A stretch of 64,000 bases of DNA from Phallus indusiatus (taxonomy: Eukaryota; Basidiomycota; Agaricomycetes; Phallales; Phallaceae). The position numbers and the translations under genes are program-made. The DNA is taken from the NCBI GenBank assembly GCA_027605045.1, contig JAQFWX010000017.1, forward strand, positions 62,001-126,000, read 5' to 3'. The notes under the pieces were generated by a model. It worked only from the letters and a program-made list of their open reading frames with translations, had not been told where the DNA came from and ran no database searches. Positions 11,660 through 28,424 of this stretch are shown piece after piece. The number at the start of each line of letters is the position of its first letter. Within the stretch, counting starts at the first letter, position 1.

Positions 11660-12760
11660 CTTGAAAGCGCCAGAAGAGACGTACATATACTTTCACACTG
11701 TCTGTGCCTCCAAGGTCGTCACCAAATTACGTTTTAGAGCGGTAGGATATATAGAATCGGGGTTGTGAGCTTTAAACTGGTCCTCCACGTCGATCAAGCT
11801 ATTCCCGCGATGTAGAAATCAGAATTGCATTGCATTGCGGAACGCGTACCGTTTAAGTACACACAGCTTGTATCCTCGTATACATCGCTCCTACATTTAC
11901 CGGCCGATGAAGTGTCCTACACATAGAAAACCCATAAATAAACATTATCAAAATCCGTTATGCAAATGTTAAGATACTTACGTTGTGCATTGCATGGTGA
12001 GACCGTCTACGACTATGACGATGATAACGATGTCGCTCAGCGATGGAGGACAAAGAGACACGTATAATGATTGGAACTCAGCGTCCAATCACGATACGTT
12101 TTTACTATTCTAAAAATATTTTAGGAACACCAAGCTTTAGCTCTCTTATCTTATATCAGATCATCCAGTCTTTGAATCGTCCTTCTATCATTAGGCGTTA
12201 AATATGATAAAAATAAAAATACACCTTCTATTCCTAAGTCCATTACGTCACCCTACGTCACCCTCCCAAAATACTTGGTGAACGCCTCCTGACGCCCACT
12301 TTGTAAGCAAGACCAGTTTCTTTGGGCGCTTTCATGTGCAAGCGCCCAAATCAACCACGGTTCGCTCTTTTCGTCGTCGTCGTCCACTTTCATCTTCACT
12401 CTTTTCAAGTCCCAGTTACAGGTAAATCTTTTATTTTGTCGTCATACTTAACTTTAATCTATTATCCGTTTAGACTATTCATTAACGTCTCCCACGGAGC
12501 ACGTCACCCAGATTCGCAGACACTTGCCTGCTTTTTTTAGTACATTTTTCTTCCTTATACGGTGTTTCTTTCTCACTGAACTTTTTTTTGACAATTTTCA
12601 GTCCTATTATTCTTATTCATCCACCGGTTTTGGATGAAAAATGCAAACTAGTCCTGAACCGCTGGCTACACACTCGAGGAGCGTCTTGCGCTCCTTTCCT
12701 CCGCTCTTTACATATCCACCGCCCAAACTCAACATCTTCCCTTCGATTATTTTTGTCAAT
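11660..12760. other. Intergenic stretch
   Basis: No recognisable gene. The (+) strand from about 12320 becomes pyrimidine-rich, which is common upstream of fungal genes and fits the start of the Ser-rich gene to the right. No RNA gene was seen. Confidence 0.35.
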
Positions 12761-12778
12761 TGATTTGAAAATACTGGC

Positions 12779-13099
12779 ATCATCATCATCATCAACATCG
12801 TCCCGCTCTACGCTCTATCGACCCTTTTTTTTGTCGTCCCCGCCACCAGTATCATCAAAAACCCACTCACTCCCAGTCTCTCAATGATGGCCTCTTCCAT
12901 TCCATCACAGCTGACTCGTCAGCTTTATATCTTGCAGCCTCCTTTTTCCCCATCTTTTTCTCATTCTCAGCGTCTGCCTCTCCTACTCCACAGTCACTCC
13001 ACCCTTTTCTCGTTCTCAGCGCTCTCCTCCATACGCATATTTCTCTCGTCACTTTTATCGCAGCCTACGTCCTCCGTTACCCAATACAGCCCCAACTGC
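12779..13099 (+). repeat. Diverged direct duplicate of 15331-15650 (left copy)
   Basis: From a CATCATCATC run through CTCTATCGACC, CCCGCCACCA, CATCAAAA and GCAGCCTCCTTTTT to CCCAATACAGC, this stretch matches 15331-15650 in the same order and orientation with many substitutions and small gaps. It shows that part of the Ser/Pro-rich gene was duplicated locally, with the copies about 2.55 kb apart. Confidence 0.75.
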
Positions 13100-13199
13100 T
13101 TTTGTTATTCGACATTTATCAGCTTTCAATAACGCTTGCTTCTACTTTCTACAAAAAAGCGGTAACATAATTGGGTTTCGTTATACATCCGCCGTTTTT

Positions 13200-15352
13200 C
13201 ATGAACAGAGCAAGCTTGTACTGAACGGCATGGGTCCAGCTGGCTACGCATTGAAGGAACGACTTGTGTTCTTTGCAACCGCCGTCACCTCCTCCAAACC
13301 CTACGAATTCGCAACACAGCGGCACTATTCATATCCGTATCACTGGCGTTATTTAGAACCCCTCACCACAACGCCCATCGTCAGCCCAAATTCAAGATCT
13401 TCTTTAGGGCCACGAACATCAAGTTCCACTGTTTCCCATCTTCAAGACTGACTTCTCACAGCCGTATCACAGGATCTGACGAAGCTGATCTACAGTCCCA
13501 GCAAGACTACGCATTACCTCCTGGCCTCCCTTTTCTTCCGATGAATTGCTTTCTCCTGAAGATGAGCTTGGACCAAACAACCTGGGACCAGAAGCAAACA
13601 ACGTCTTCTGGGTGAAATGGCGGCCATCCAGTCCTATACCAGCCTCTAACGACGCAATTCATTCTTCGGGCGAACAAAGTTTAATGGAAGTAGTCTCAAT
13701 TCATCGCTCGACGCAGACGCAGGATCACAGTATGCGTAGTCAGTTCATTGCATGGCACCCAGCTATAGCAGTCGACTTAGAATGTTCAGGCCTGTCCAAC
13801 ACTGTTCAGAATTGCGATGGACGCTGCCACTGAACTACAAGCATCATATGACGATCATACCAATAATACCACAATACATTCTACTTCCGCTTGTTCACAC
13901 CAGCCATCTTTACAATTACCAATCATCCAACTATCAAACCCTTTCCGTCCCGACGACTCTCAAGCTTATCAAACACCGGAACGTGTACAAGGTGAGGAAG
14001 TCTATTTGGTATCTTTAAAAAGACACATTTTTTGATGGAAGTAAAAGGCATGGCATATTCAGAACCAGATACCGTAGACGTACAAGATACAGTAACCAAC
14101 CTCGCGGTCGAACCCAATACTACTACCGTACAGAATACTGGCACTCTCGACTCGTTCTCCGCATCGTCTAGCACGCTGCCAACACCTCTTCCTATCATCT
14201 ACCAATCTCCTGCTACGGTTGTCGGTGTTGAAACGAGCAACAAGATTACTGGGGAGGTGCAAAACCTTGGGATCTTAATCGCAGTCACTTCTCCTCCATC
14301 TGGTGCGACTTCAAGCTTTGGATCAGCCGTTGTTGTGCCTTCCTTAGTTCCACCAAGTAGCGACTTTACTTCAGCACGAGAAAGTTCCGGGCTTTCTTCA
14401 GCTGTGGATCAGTCTACACTATTCAACGATCCGTCGGAATGGACAAGCCACAGCCTTAGCCAAGTGGAAATACCTCAAACCTCATCAAATGATGCACCTT
14501 TTGATACAACTCGTTGCAGACGCTATAGTAGCCGGCGCTGAGGACCTTGACAGCAACACTTTGGAAGCCTTCAGTACGACAACATTCATTGTTCGAAGCA
14601 TTCCTTCACTGACTTTTTGATATCAGCTTCGTCATCCTTCCACCATTATTCTCTGCCATTACCGCCACTGTCAGCGCAAGATTTAGTTCCGTCATTACCA
14701 ACAACGCCTCTTAATTCATTCACATTACCGTACCTTCCTTTCGACGCAGCTTCATTGTTGACATTTCCGGAGGATGTTTATGATGAACTGATATCAGTAA
14801 AGTCTTCCAATGATCTTGTTATGGATTTGGAACGGATATCAACCTCTCAGCCTTTGGAACATACCATCGTGTTTTCGTCGCCCAGGAACGAAAAGCGATC
14901 ATACTCGCAATAAGCATCTTCTATGGCATATTTCCCCTCTCATTCGTCCCATAGCGTGCGTTCAGCTGTAGAAGCTCGCATCACTTTTGTATCACGCTAT
15001 CAATCTCCTAGTTCTTTGTTGCCGTCTTCTCCTCACGTCATTACAGCAGCTCCTGTCTCTCATCCACAACCTCTACCGTTCATTCTTCTTTCCTTAATGA
15101 AGTCAAGACCGCTTCTAGGCATCTTCCATAACATGCGTTACCGACATCTTCGTCCTCCCAGCACCGGTCATCCTCTTGAAAATCATGGAGAATACCTTGA
15201 GAACTGCAAGGATGGGGGATTATTCGCGCGCTTGCTGCGTACTGTCGAGTTCTTCACGGCGAGATTCTCTTATATCTTCAGCTTCACTTTCAACTTCGCG
15301 ACCACGTTCACAATTCATTTCACGACACCGGCATCACCATCATCAACAACAT

Positions 15353-15384
<32 letters not shown>

Positions 15385-15846
15385 ACATCGTCCCACACTA
15401 TGTTCTATCGACACCTTTCACCACCATCCCCGCCACCACCAGCATCATCAGAAGCCAACTCAATCCCAATTGCTGAACCATCGCTTCTTTCATTCCGTCG
15501 CAGTCGATTCGCCATCTTTATCTCATGCAGCCTCCTTTTTATCAACATTTCTCTCATCCTCAGCGCCCCCTCTCCCACTTCATCCCACATCCTTCCCATC
15601 ACTTCATCACACGCCACGTCCTCGGTCACCCAATACAGCTCCAACTCCGCAAAACTCCCCTTTGACATCGGCCCTATCATCCAACCCCTGTCTCAGTGAC
15701 CCAGACTATTCTTCTGCCCCTAGAGCATTTGCTAATCTAGCAAAAATGTGGGGTCAGTGGCCTAGGTCCTGCAGGAACAACGCGCTGTTCTTTCTCAACT
15801 CGTCCACGGAAGTTAAGCAGTCTCACGGGGAAAAGTTCTGGTTACA

Positions 15847-15850
<4 letters not shown>
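13200..15850 (+). pseudogene. Ser/Pro/Gln-rich protein gene, frame-shifted
   Basis: Plus-strand reading gives a long low-complexity protein spread over all three frames: an acidic piece at 13546-13833 (DELGPNNLGPEANNVFWVKW), a piece at 13817-13990 with NPFRPDDSQAYQTPERVQ, a 169-codon Ser/Thr-rich frame at 14032-14541, a piece at 14617-14913 (LTFPEDVYDELISVKSSND), and a His/Gln-rich segment encoded by a CAA/CAT microsatellite at about 15330-15395. The composition resembles the disordered part of a fungal transcription factor or adaptor, but no DNA-binding domain is visible. Frame changes near 13830, 14540 and 15180 and several stops suggest decay. SMC5 starts directly downstream on the same strand. 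Confidence 0.4.
15331..15650 (+). repeat. Direct duplicate of 12779-13099 (right copy) with CAA microsatellite
   Basis: This right copy contains an expanded (CAA)n tract around 15345-15390 that is short in the left copy. The flanks match the left copy in order, ending with the shared CCCAATACAGC. It codes for the His/Gln-rich part of the gene around it. Confidence 0.75.
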
Positions 15851-20574
<4,724 letters not shown>

Positions 20575-20938
20575 ACAAGAGATGTAGCTTGGTGTAGTAT
20601 AGTGTATTTTGAACGAAAAATCCTGTAGATATTTAAGAAACACATTACATTATTTTGCGTATTCAATGATAATATTTTACACTTTAAAACGCCTGAACCC
20701 GTATCGAGCTTGAGATGCCCGTCACCAGGCCAGTGGTTCTCATTGGGTGACCATCATTATGGCGCTATACGGACACATCCTGATGTACTCGAAGCTGGTT
20801 TTCCCCATTTGCGGCATTAATAGATTTATTCAGTTCTTAATCACACATGGCCCTGCGCAAGAACACGACCACAAGTACCCACCGTAAAGAACAACTTTTA
20901 CTAGTCGACATCGATTCGCTAAACCACCATATACCGTC
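20575..20938. other. Intergenic stretch
   Basis: No gene is seen between SMC5 and the F-box relic. It presumably holds the former 3' end of the first and the promoter of the second. Confidence 0.5.
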
Positions 20939-22119
20939 ATGCCATTGAATTCACTCCCTACAGAGATTCTGTCATTGACGCTAAACTATCTATCTAAATC
21001 TGACCGTCTTAATCTCTGTTAACAAGCAAACGATTTGCAGAAATCGCTCAACCAAGTCTTTTCAGACGTTTCAGTCTTCGCGACCCAGTGCTAGCTACAA
21101 AATGTTTATTGGTGACCCTAGCTACCTAGCATTGGCAGCCCGGGACGTCCTGGTTAGCTTTCAGTAAGCTTTTTACTAATTTGCTGTTATTTTATTGTTG
21201 ATGATAATTACCTTTGAATGGCAGAGATCCGGTTCCTCTCCCCGTTTGTTTCTGGAAACTGTTTGCGCGAGGATTGACGTGCATGTCAAACATTACTTCC
21301 CTCCATTTCTCTGGTATAAGTCTCTGCGATATTGTGTTTCGAGAAGTCACGCTTCCTCGATTGCACAAGTTCAGCTCCATAATCTACGTTACGCCCGCCG
21401 TCTCCAAGTTTCTCAGCTGACACCACACGATTACGCAGTTGTTCATAGGTGGCGAAACGCCAGCTCCGATTTTGGACGTTAGCCAGCAGTTCTTGTCATC
21501 ACTAAATTGCTTTATGGGATCTTTGTGGGTTGCCGAAAAAGTCATTCCTGGTCGTCCTGTTAAGGACATCACTCTCGCTTGGATAACGTTCATCGAGGAA
21601 GAGAGGACAATGAGCATCTTCAAGAGTCCTTCTCTCGGTTCTGTTCCTATAGAAGCATTCTTCTGTACGACATTGCATATCAAAGAGAACCGAATTTCCC
21701 TCTTAAAGGCCATTGCCAAATATTTACCCCATTTGCGGTTCCTTCGTTTAAATAACTTCTCTTCAGCAGGCATTCTGGATCAAGTGAGTACTCGACTTTT
21801 TCCTTCTGTATTTTGCTCAAAACATCCTTGTTAGATATTTGTTGAAACCTTGACCACTTTATTACCCCGTTTCAAGCGTCTTGAACACTTAATTTTGCCA
21901 TCCCTTCTCCTGAATAACCTTTCTTTTACTACTCATGATAGAACCCTACAGCTTTGAGAAGGCAAACTTATCGCTGAATGGAAGAAAATTTGCCCTGATC
22001 TTATTCATATAACATTCCCCAGTTGTAGCATGTATGATTATGACACGTCTTCCAAAGTTTGGAAACGAGCAGAAACTACCTTATCTCAAACAATATCAAT
22101 ATTCAATGGGGTTCATTAG
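20939..22119 (+). pseudogene. F-box / leucine-rich-repeat protein relic
   Basis: It opens MPLNSLPTEILSLTLNYLSK, the classic F-box start that binds Skp1 in SCF ubiquitin ligases, then changes frame to FAEIAQPSLFRRFSLRD. The following segments, including LHFSGISLCDIVFREVTLPR, YLPHLRFLRLNNFSSA and LPRFKRLEHLILPSLLL, are LRR-like, and the end contains WKKICPDLIHITFPS, the usual tail of basidiomycete F-box/LRR proteins. Such genes occur in large families, so a degenerate copy is unremarkable by itself. Stops at 21418 and 21955 (both TGA) and the frame change near 21020 break the reading frame. Confidence 0.7.
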
Positions 22120-22180
22120 ATTTATCAGCTTCTTTTGCATTGTATATACCGTCTTATAATATACCAATACACGATAGCAA

Positions 22181-22792
22181 TTATTGACTATCTTGTATTG
22201 TACCGTCCTCCCACCTTTGCAAGATGTTTTTGCGGAAAGGTCCCATGTCATCTTCCGCAAAGATACGTAGACGGTCCAAAGGACGATCTCGGGATTTGTT
22301 TTTTGGTAACACAGCTTTACGAATAATCTGATAATTGAACATAAGACGAACGAAACCTTAGTACAGTAAGAAAGAAGACTATACTGACTTCGTCCGGCTT
22401 TTCCTATTTCATATCTCGGTATTTGATTTCTTTTAAACCGCCGGGATACATGGTATAATAGCGATACAGCTTTTGCTCTTCCTTGCGTCCCGTCACTTTG
22501 ACTTTGGATGCAACGACATAGTCTCCACAGTCCGCTATAAGAGGAAATCAGAATATTCACCAGTAACCGAAGTCAGAAGCGACGATAAACTCACTGCTTG
22601 GATCATATGTCGGTTTGCGTTTTCCCATTAGCACAATGGCTATACGACCCGCTAGGTTTCCAATATACGGTTAGACGCATCGACATGATGCCATGCTTTT
22701 GCATAAGCCAGCAGTCTGAGAAACATTAAAGAAATAAACCGAAAGGACCAAACAGAACGTACAGAACGTACATTGCCCACAGCTTGCGACAT
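22181..22792 (-). pseudogene. MRPL23: Mitochondrial ribosomal protein uL13m (MRPL23) relic
   Basis: uL13m is a protein of the large mitochondrial ribosomal subunit. On the minus strand the start MSQAVGN at 22792 is followed by an intron, then YAKAWHHVDASNRI, GRIAIVLMGKRKPTYDPSS, another intron, [16 protein letters not shown] (about 22530-22480), [18 protein letters not shown], and a last exon with VLPKNKSRDRPLDRL then FAEDDMGPFRKNI, ending at 22181. This is the usual layout and size (about 160 residues). Single-base frame changes occur in the ASNRI to GRIA step (a shortened G run) and in the region after CGDYVV. A stop follows the YPGGLK exon unless an intron starts there. Identity is firm. 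Confidence 0.8.
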
Positions 22793-23009
22793 TGAACGGA
22801 AGGAAGAGGCGGTAATGGGCGCTTGTGGACGTGTTCTGCCGAACGAACGTCGATATCCACAACTTTGTCGTCTTTGAGCCTCTTTGAGCGCGGCAAAGTC
22901 AAGAAATGAGCAATGACGACGTTCAGAAAGAAATTAGTATTGGTTACCTCTGGGACATGTGAAACATTGATCTTTTTCTTTCAACTTTTCGCCACGAATG
23001 CTTACTGGT

Positions 23010-26000
23010 CTTCTTTCGTATAGAACCTACACTGTCCTTTACCAAATTCTCGCAGGCGACATTGAAGGTCACCAGCCAGAAGATGTGGCACGATATGTCA
23101 AAGCCAGGAGTCTCGCGCCAAAGTGGAGAGTGGTCTTCTAACTTTAACTTGGACGCTGCCATCGAAAGTTCCCGCTGAAGTACGTTCGATTGTTTGGAAG
23201 ATTAGCAACGAACAAGAAACATTTATCCTTTGGAAATCCTTTCTTCGCGGTCTCGTGTCGGCCGATCTTCCTTCAGACGAAGAAATAATAGTCCATTTCA
23301 GTGATTATTATTACGAAGAAAAACTATCGGTCCTACGTTGCACAATCCCAATACTTCGCTCCAAATCTGATCCTACAGCTCCTTTTCATGCAATTGCAAA
23401 GCAAACCTTAGGCTAGATGCCTAAGCCACGCGTCCTTGCTGCAGACCTCGCAAAGCAATTTCTTCTCAAAACAACAGAAGCACTCCCTCAAAACATCAAA
23501 GAAAATCCTCGTAGTACTCCGAAGTACATCAAAAGAAACGTTCGTCAACAATTCGTTCTACTAGAGGTTCTATACTGGACGTTACTGGAACACACGCTTT
23601 TTGACGGGTCGTTAACCGAAGAAATCTATTCCATAGCTTATAAGTCGGATTTGGGAAACGCTCAGCTACATTCCAATATGCTGTTAGACGAAGAAAGCGT
23701 GCAATTGTTGAAGGATATGGAAGCTCTATGGTCTATGATTCTCGTCGAACTGGTGCAGACCCAACAGTTGCTTATACGGAGTCCAGAGGACACCACATCG
23801 GATTCCTCTTTGCTAGTCTCGCTTCCTGAGCACCTGACAAGAACGCTAAACATTGTCTACTGGAACGTAACACCGCGATACGGGTGCATTCTACTCGCGT
23901 GATCAGCCGTCCTATACCATCTCTCACAGGTTGACGTATCAGAGCGTCCTGCGCACGAAGAAATATCCGGAAAAATACCATCAGCTATTAGTTTATATCC
24001 TTCAGTCTGAATTCGGTTTATTCCGGAATATGCGAACCACGCTGCTGACTTCACCGCTATTCGTTCCGTCTGCTGTTCTGACTCTGAATTCTCCTGTGAC
24101 AAAATCAAATGCTGTCGACTTTCGGTTCACATATAAATATAAGTGTTATGGTCTTTGAAACTGAGCCTTTACTAACGTTGAACCGACTAGCTCTCGTTAT
24201 TGGTCTAACACATCTGATAAACCTGGAGTTCCTGCCAGATTTCGACGGATTTGTCGATCTTTGGATTACATTGTTTGGAACAGGGGATGAATTTGTCGCC
24301 GCCCGTTTATCTAGGCACTACTGGGACTATGACTGGAAGGCCACTAACTGTCGAAGGGCCATCTTTGACGTAGCCCGATCGAGGTTCCCCGTTCATTTCA
24401 GGCCACTCGTTCGCCTTTTATGTTTAATGTGCGGCACTGAAAATACGAGAGATTTCGAAGACAGCGACAATGACAGGACACTTTGTGCTTCTTATGTCTA
24501 CCACTACTTTCTCAATCTATCTACATTCACGCAAGTCGTACCTGTGAATGCACGTTCTGGTCCTCATGCCGTGTATGAAGCATTGATAAACGAGCTTTAC
24601 AATGGTGGCGTCATGTATAAAAACACTTACGCGATAACGTTCCCAGGTGGCTCTACCCTTCCCCGCGATTCTTCAAGCCGTCTATTAAGCTCTATCACAG
24701 ATCCAGATGGCCCCATTATTGTGGAATGGGAACATCAACATTCGGGCTGGAAGCTGTTATTAGCGGTGTTGCGGAACTACGTCAAGCGGACAGGAGCAAG
24801 TCGTTTTTCACAATCAGGGAACGTTGAACATTGTCGTGATGTGGATTTGACATTAGAGACCGTAGGGATAGAAGAAGCTCTCAGTGATCATACAATCATT
24901 GATGCTTTGGAATTGATTCGCTGCGTCATCGATAGGAACCCATACCTTGCTACTGAACTGTTGGAGGGACTTGGTCCAAGTCAAGATAGTGCCTCTTCTG
25001 AGCCTAATTTGGTGGAGGTGACCATTCGCGTTCTCGACGACGCTTTGCAGCGTTCTGTTAACCCTCGCATTCCTCCGCCTTCCGCTTTAATCAACTCTGC
25101 TATCGGCGTACTAACGGCCTTCATATCTATGCGTACCGCGTATGGCCATTCTTCCGATCTAATCATTCACTCTTTGGGACTGATAACCATGCACCAATCA
25201 CGCCTTCTCTGTTGGCTGCTGAACGGATAAACAGGAAATATACTGTGACCTTGAATATCATCGCGTTGATCAGGGCGTTGTTTGTCCAAAGCACCCTGTC
25301 TCTACTTACCGTGGATCCCATGATGCAAACCCTAAAAGAAACGGTCATGCTTCTAGCTATACAATTCGTTCACAAGGAGTTATGGGTGGGACATGTCGCT
25401 TGGAAGTATGTTTCAATTGCCGACAGATTCAAGGTCTCCCATGAAATATCTTCTCTCTACAAGGATATTTTGCGCAACTGTCCTCCTTCAGTACTAATAC
25501 TGTTAACGAGTGGGTTTATCGAAACAGCATTTACACGAAATACGAAAACCTCCATGATGAAGGAGGTTATGGTTGAGAAGGCACCGTGTTCATTCTCAAC
25601 CGAGGAGGAAACTGGAGAAGAACTCGTGAATATATTTGCTACGGCGAACCGACATCATGATTCACTTGTGCTTCTTCAAATGCTGCAGAGTCATTTGCAT
25701 GCAGTTCATTCGACTTCTGTTAGAGCATAAACGTGAATCAAAGTTGGCCGGGAAGCTCTCGCTTTTGGAACAAGCTATCTGTGTTGGTGCTATTGGAGGT
25801 ACCGGGCCTGCTGACAACCGCAGAATAAAAGCAACTCCTGTTGATGTCATTACCGGATATGCTTTTACATTTCCACGTTACCACTAGACTCCATCCGCCT
25901 GTTATCGACGTTATGTCGTTCTCTGTCTCGTTCTCAGGTCGCGCCGCCCAGTATAGTTGCGCATCTCTCGGATGCTGAAGGGACGGCTGCGTCCTTCATC

Positions 26001-26640
26001 CAAATTCTCAAGCATTCGTGGGACGATTTACAACTCCGTGTTGCTATATGGCACTTTGTTTCCTTGATGGTGGATGTTCAAGCTGCGCTTTCAAGCTTGT
26101 TTGTATACGGGAAGTTTCATATTCCGACCGAAACAGAGTCAAAAGACAAACCGAAGTTGGACTCTCAAAAAGAAAAGACGGTCGTACAAATGATAATTCA
26201 TCCAAGGACTCCAGTGCTGTCAAAGTTGCATGTGAAGCGTTGGGTCTATGGGATTCCTTGTGGGACGCAAATCCGTTGTTGCTTGCGACCGTGCTGGACT
26301 TCCTGGAAACTGTGTGGCGGCACGCTCTCGAACATAAAGGTGCTCTTGAGCCTACACGCACCGATGTTGCATTCGGGGAAGCTATCGCCGGAATAGCCGG
26401 ATGGGATTTAGGTCCAGGACCTGAGTGGGCAACAATGTCATTTATCGATGTCGATGGTCAAATGCATTCTGATAGCTACATCCCCGTGCAGATTTATGCA
26501 TATCGTACAAATGTAAAGCACATGCGCTACAGATCCTGGCACTAGATATCGAGCTCGCATTTGGCACTAAGCAACCGGAATGTAACCCTGGGAAGCTTTT
26601 GTCATACCAGATGATTCAGCCTTACTTTGCATCTGTCAAA
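23010..26640 (+). pseudogene. NUP188: NUP188-like nucleoporin relic, 3' truncated
   Basis: Nup188 is a very large alpha-solenoid of the inner ring of the nuclear pore. The pieces are TYTVLYQILAGDIEGHQPED (about 23020), then AEVRSIVWKISNEQE and TFILWKSFLRGLVSAD (23190-23270), YYYEEKLSVLRCTIPILRS, a 161-codon frame at 23417-23902, a 373-codon open segment at 24109-25230, a 172-codon one at 25212-25730, and 26018-26545 with LWDSLWDANPLLLATVLDFL. Near 26535 the frame shifts to LQILALDIELAFGTKQPE. Helical repeat content and order fit Nup188, whose C-terminal half is missing because sequence of another gene follows. Lesions are a TAG at 23414, a scrambled stretch at 23903-24108, and frame changes near 25220, 25730 and 26540. 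Nup205/Nup192 is a less likely alternative. Confidence 0.65.
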
Positions 26641-26649
26641 GGACTGATT

Positions 26650-28020
26650 GATCACATGGTTCTTGATCAAATTCTTTCCGGCGAGCAACCTGAAGTGACC
26701 GTAGAGAAAATTCACGACTACCTTTCAAAGATGGGCGAAGACGTTCGGAGTGAGAAAATTCGCACAGAAGGATACATAATATTCAAGGTGTGTTGATTGC
26801 TTTCCATTATAAGATTGTTTTTCCTCATCATACTTTGTAGCGACTGGGTAAAAATTCGGAAGATTATTCTGATGCTAAAATTCAGCCGCATGTTCAAGTA
26901 GCTTTGCGAATGAAAAAGAAAGGGTTACCGACTCGTGCTGGCGATGTTATTCCGTATATCTTCTGCATTGGTGATGATGGCCAGAGTCCAAAAGCCGCTC
27001 AGGCTGATCGTGCTCGACATCTGGATGAGATCCGGAGGGCTGAAACAGTAAACAACAAGATAAGTGAGTAACGCGACAGATCAATATATGTTTTGAATTT
27101 TCCTATCACAGACTATGAATATTGTCTCTCTCAGCAACTTCTTCCTCCAATTGAACGGCTCCGTGAGCCCCTTGAGGGAACCGAAAGAAGTCGTTTGGCA
27201 GGATGTTTAAGACTTGACCCATCGAAGTATCGAGGCGATTCAGGCAACGGTGGAAGTGAGGAGGAGGAACATGCTTTTAGCACATTGAGCAGCCGGACGT
27301 TCGATGAAGCCAGGCTTAAAGACGTGAAACGGCTCGTGGTCAGTTGTACTGGATGCGACGGACAGATGGAATTTGAATCAGTGCATGACCGAGAGGTGAG
27401 GGTAATACGCTTCGTTTCATACATATAATAATAACCGGATGGTTTTTCCAGAGATCGATTTTGAAGTCAACTGGATTATCATGTCCTGCTTGTTCGCACG
27501 TTATAACGACTATCCAATTTCAGGTTCAACTAGAAGTTCAGATTTGAGAACAGATATCTCGATACTACAAAGGTTGGATGCGATGCGATGACACGACATG
27601 TCGATTCAGAACGCGTTCAATGGGTGTCTGTGGGAAGCGGTGCATGAGAGCGGCATGCAGGGGTTTCATGGATTTTGAAGTAAGTCATAAGGCTGCTACG
27701 GATTAATCTAAGCAATTGACTTGAACTCGTGCATAGTTTTCCGATTACCATATGTATAATCAACTATTGTACTATTTTGCCCTGTTTGACGCCGAGAAGA
27801 TCATGAAAAGTGCAAATCGGACGGACCTTGGTATGTTGCTTGATTTTCCTTTCTATGGCGAAAGATAATGATATTGTGCTTTAGAAGCGGTTAATGCGGT
27901 AGTTCAAATGAACCTCGAGCTCCTAGAGTCAATGAAGATAACTGAAATAGTATCTCAACCAATGTGGCAGACGATGGGTTTCCTGATCAAATTTTATGGA
28001 TCTTAATCTCGAAAGTGGTG
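26650..28020 (+). pseudogene. POL1: DNA polymerase alpha catalytic subunit (POL1), C-terminal third only
   Basis: Pol1 primes and starts DNA synthesis with primase. This copy begins abruptly at about VLDQILSGEQPEVTVEKIHD and continues IIFKRLGKN, KIQPHVQVALRMKKKGLPTR, AGDVIPYIFCIGDDG, YEYCLSQQLLPPIERL and RSRLAGCLRLDPSKYR. It then reaches the zinc-binding domain that contacts the B subunit, with its Cys pairs CTGC, CPAC, CDDTTC and CMRAGC (27335-27660). The end reads DYHMYNQLLYYFALFDAEK and VVQMNLELLESMK, with YLNQCGRRWV in a shifted frame at about 27950. The exonuclease and polymerase active-site regions, about two thirds of the protein, are absent. There is an in-frame TGA at 27545 and a frame change near the end. 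Confidence 0.88.
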
Positions 28021-28420
28021 CGCCTGGCCTTCCTCTCTCAGCGTTCTCCCCATTTGGATCTCGAAGTGCGCCGACCAGACGTCCTCTTTCATCGTGGATG
28101 CCTATTCCAATTGATCCTAGTACGAAAACGACGGAAAGCCTACTTCCACGAACAACAGGCGATATAGCCAGGGCGACACCTGATTATGCTACCGCTCCTA
28201 GATCGAGGAAACAACGGTTCTACTACCAATACCTCCGGAGAAGAACCTGTTGAACAAGATTTCGAAGATGTCGAACTTACGCCTCCTTCCGCCACTACTA
28301 TTCCGAATTCTTCTTCTGCGTTCGCCTCTTCTAACGACGCAAGAGACTCTTTGATTCCAGCCTGGGTTAAAAAAAATGAGACTCGCTATATGAGGTGCTA
28401 AATCGCCCTTTCCTGTGTCT
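28021..28420 (+). other. Ser/Pro-rich coding-like stretch
   Basis: After POL1 the + strand reads LPLSAFSPFGSRSAPTRRPL then, in another frame, EDVELTPPSATTIPNSSSAF. The composition is that of a disordered protein segment, and similar basidiomycete C-termini exist, but I cannot name it. It may be the tail of a separate gene truncated by rearrangement. Confidence 0.25.
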
Positions 28421-28424
28421 TCCA

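Noticed and set aside
14923..15699. 258-codon + frame, the longest of its area outside NUP188
   Set aside because: Its second half is the shifted translation of the CAA/CAT microsatellite and pyrimidine-rich duplicate, giving poly-Thr/Ser. The His/Gln-rich frame beside it matches better as coding.
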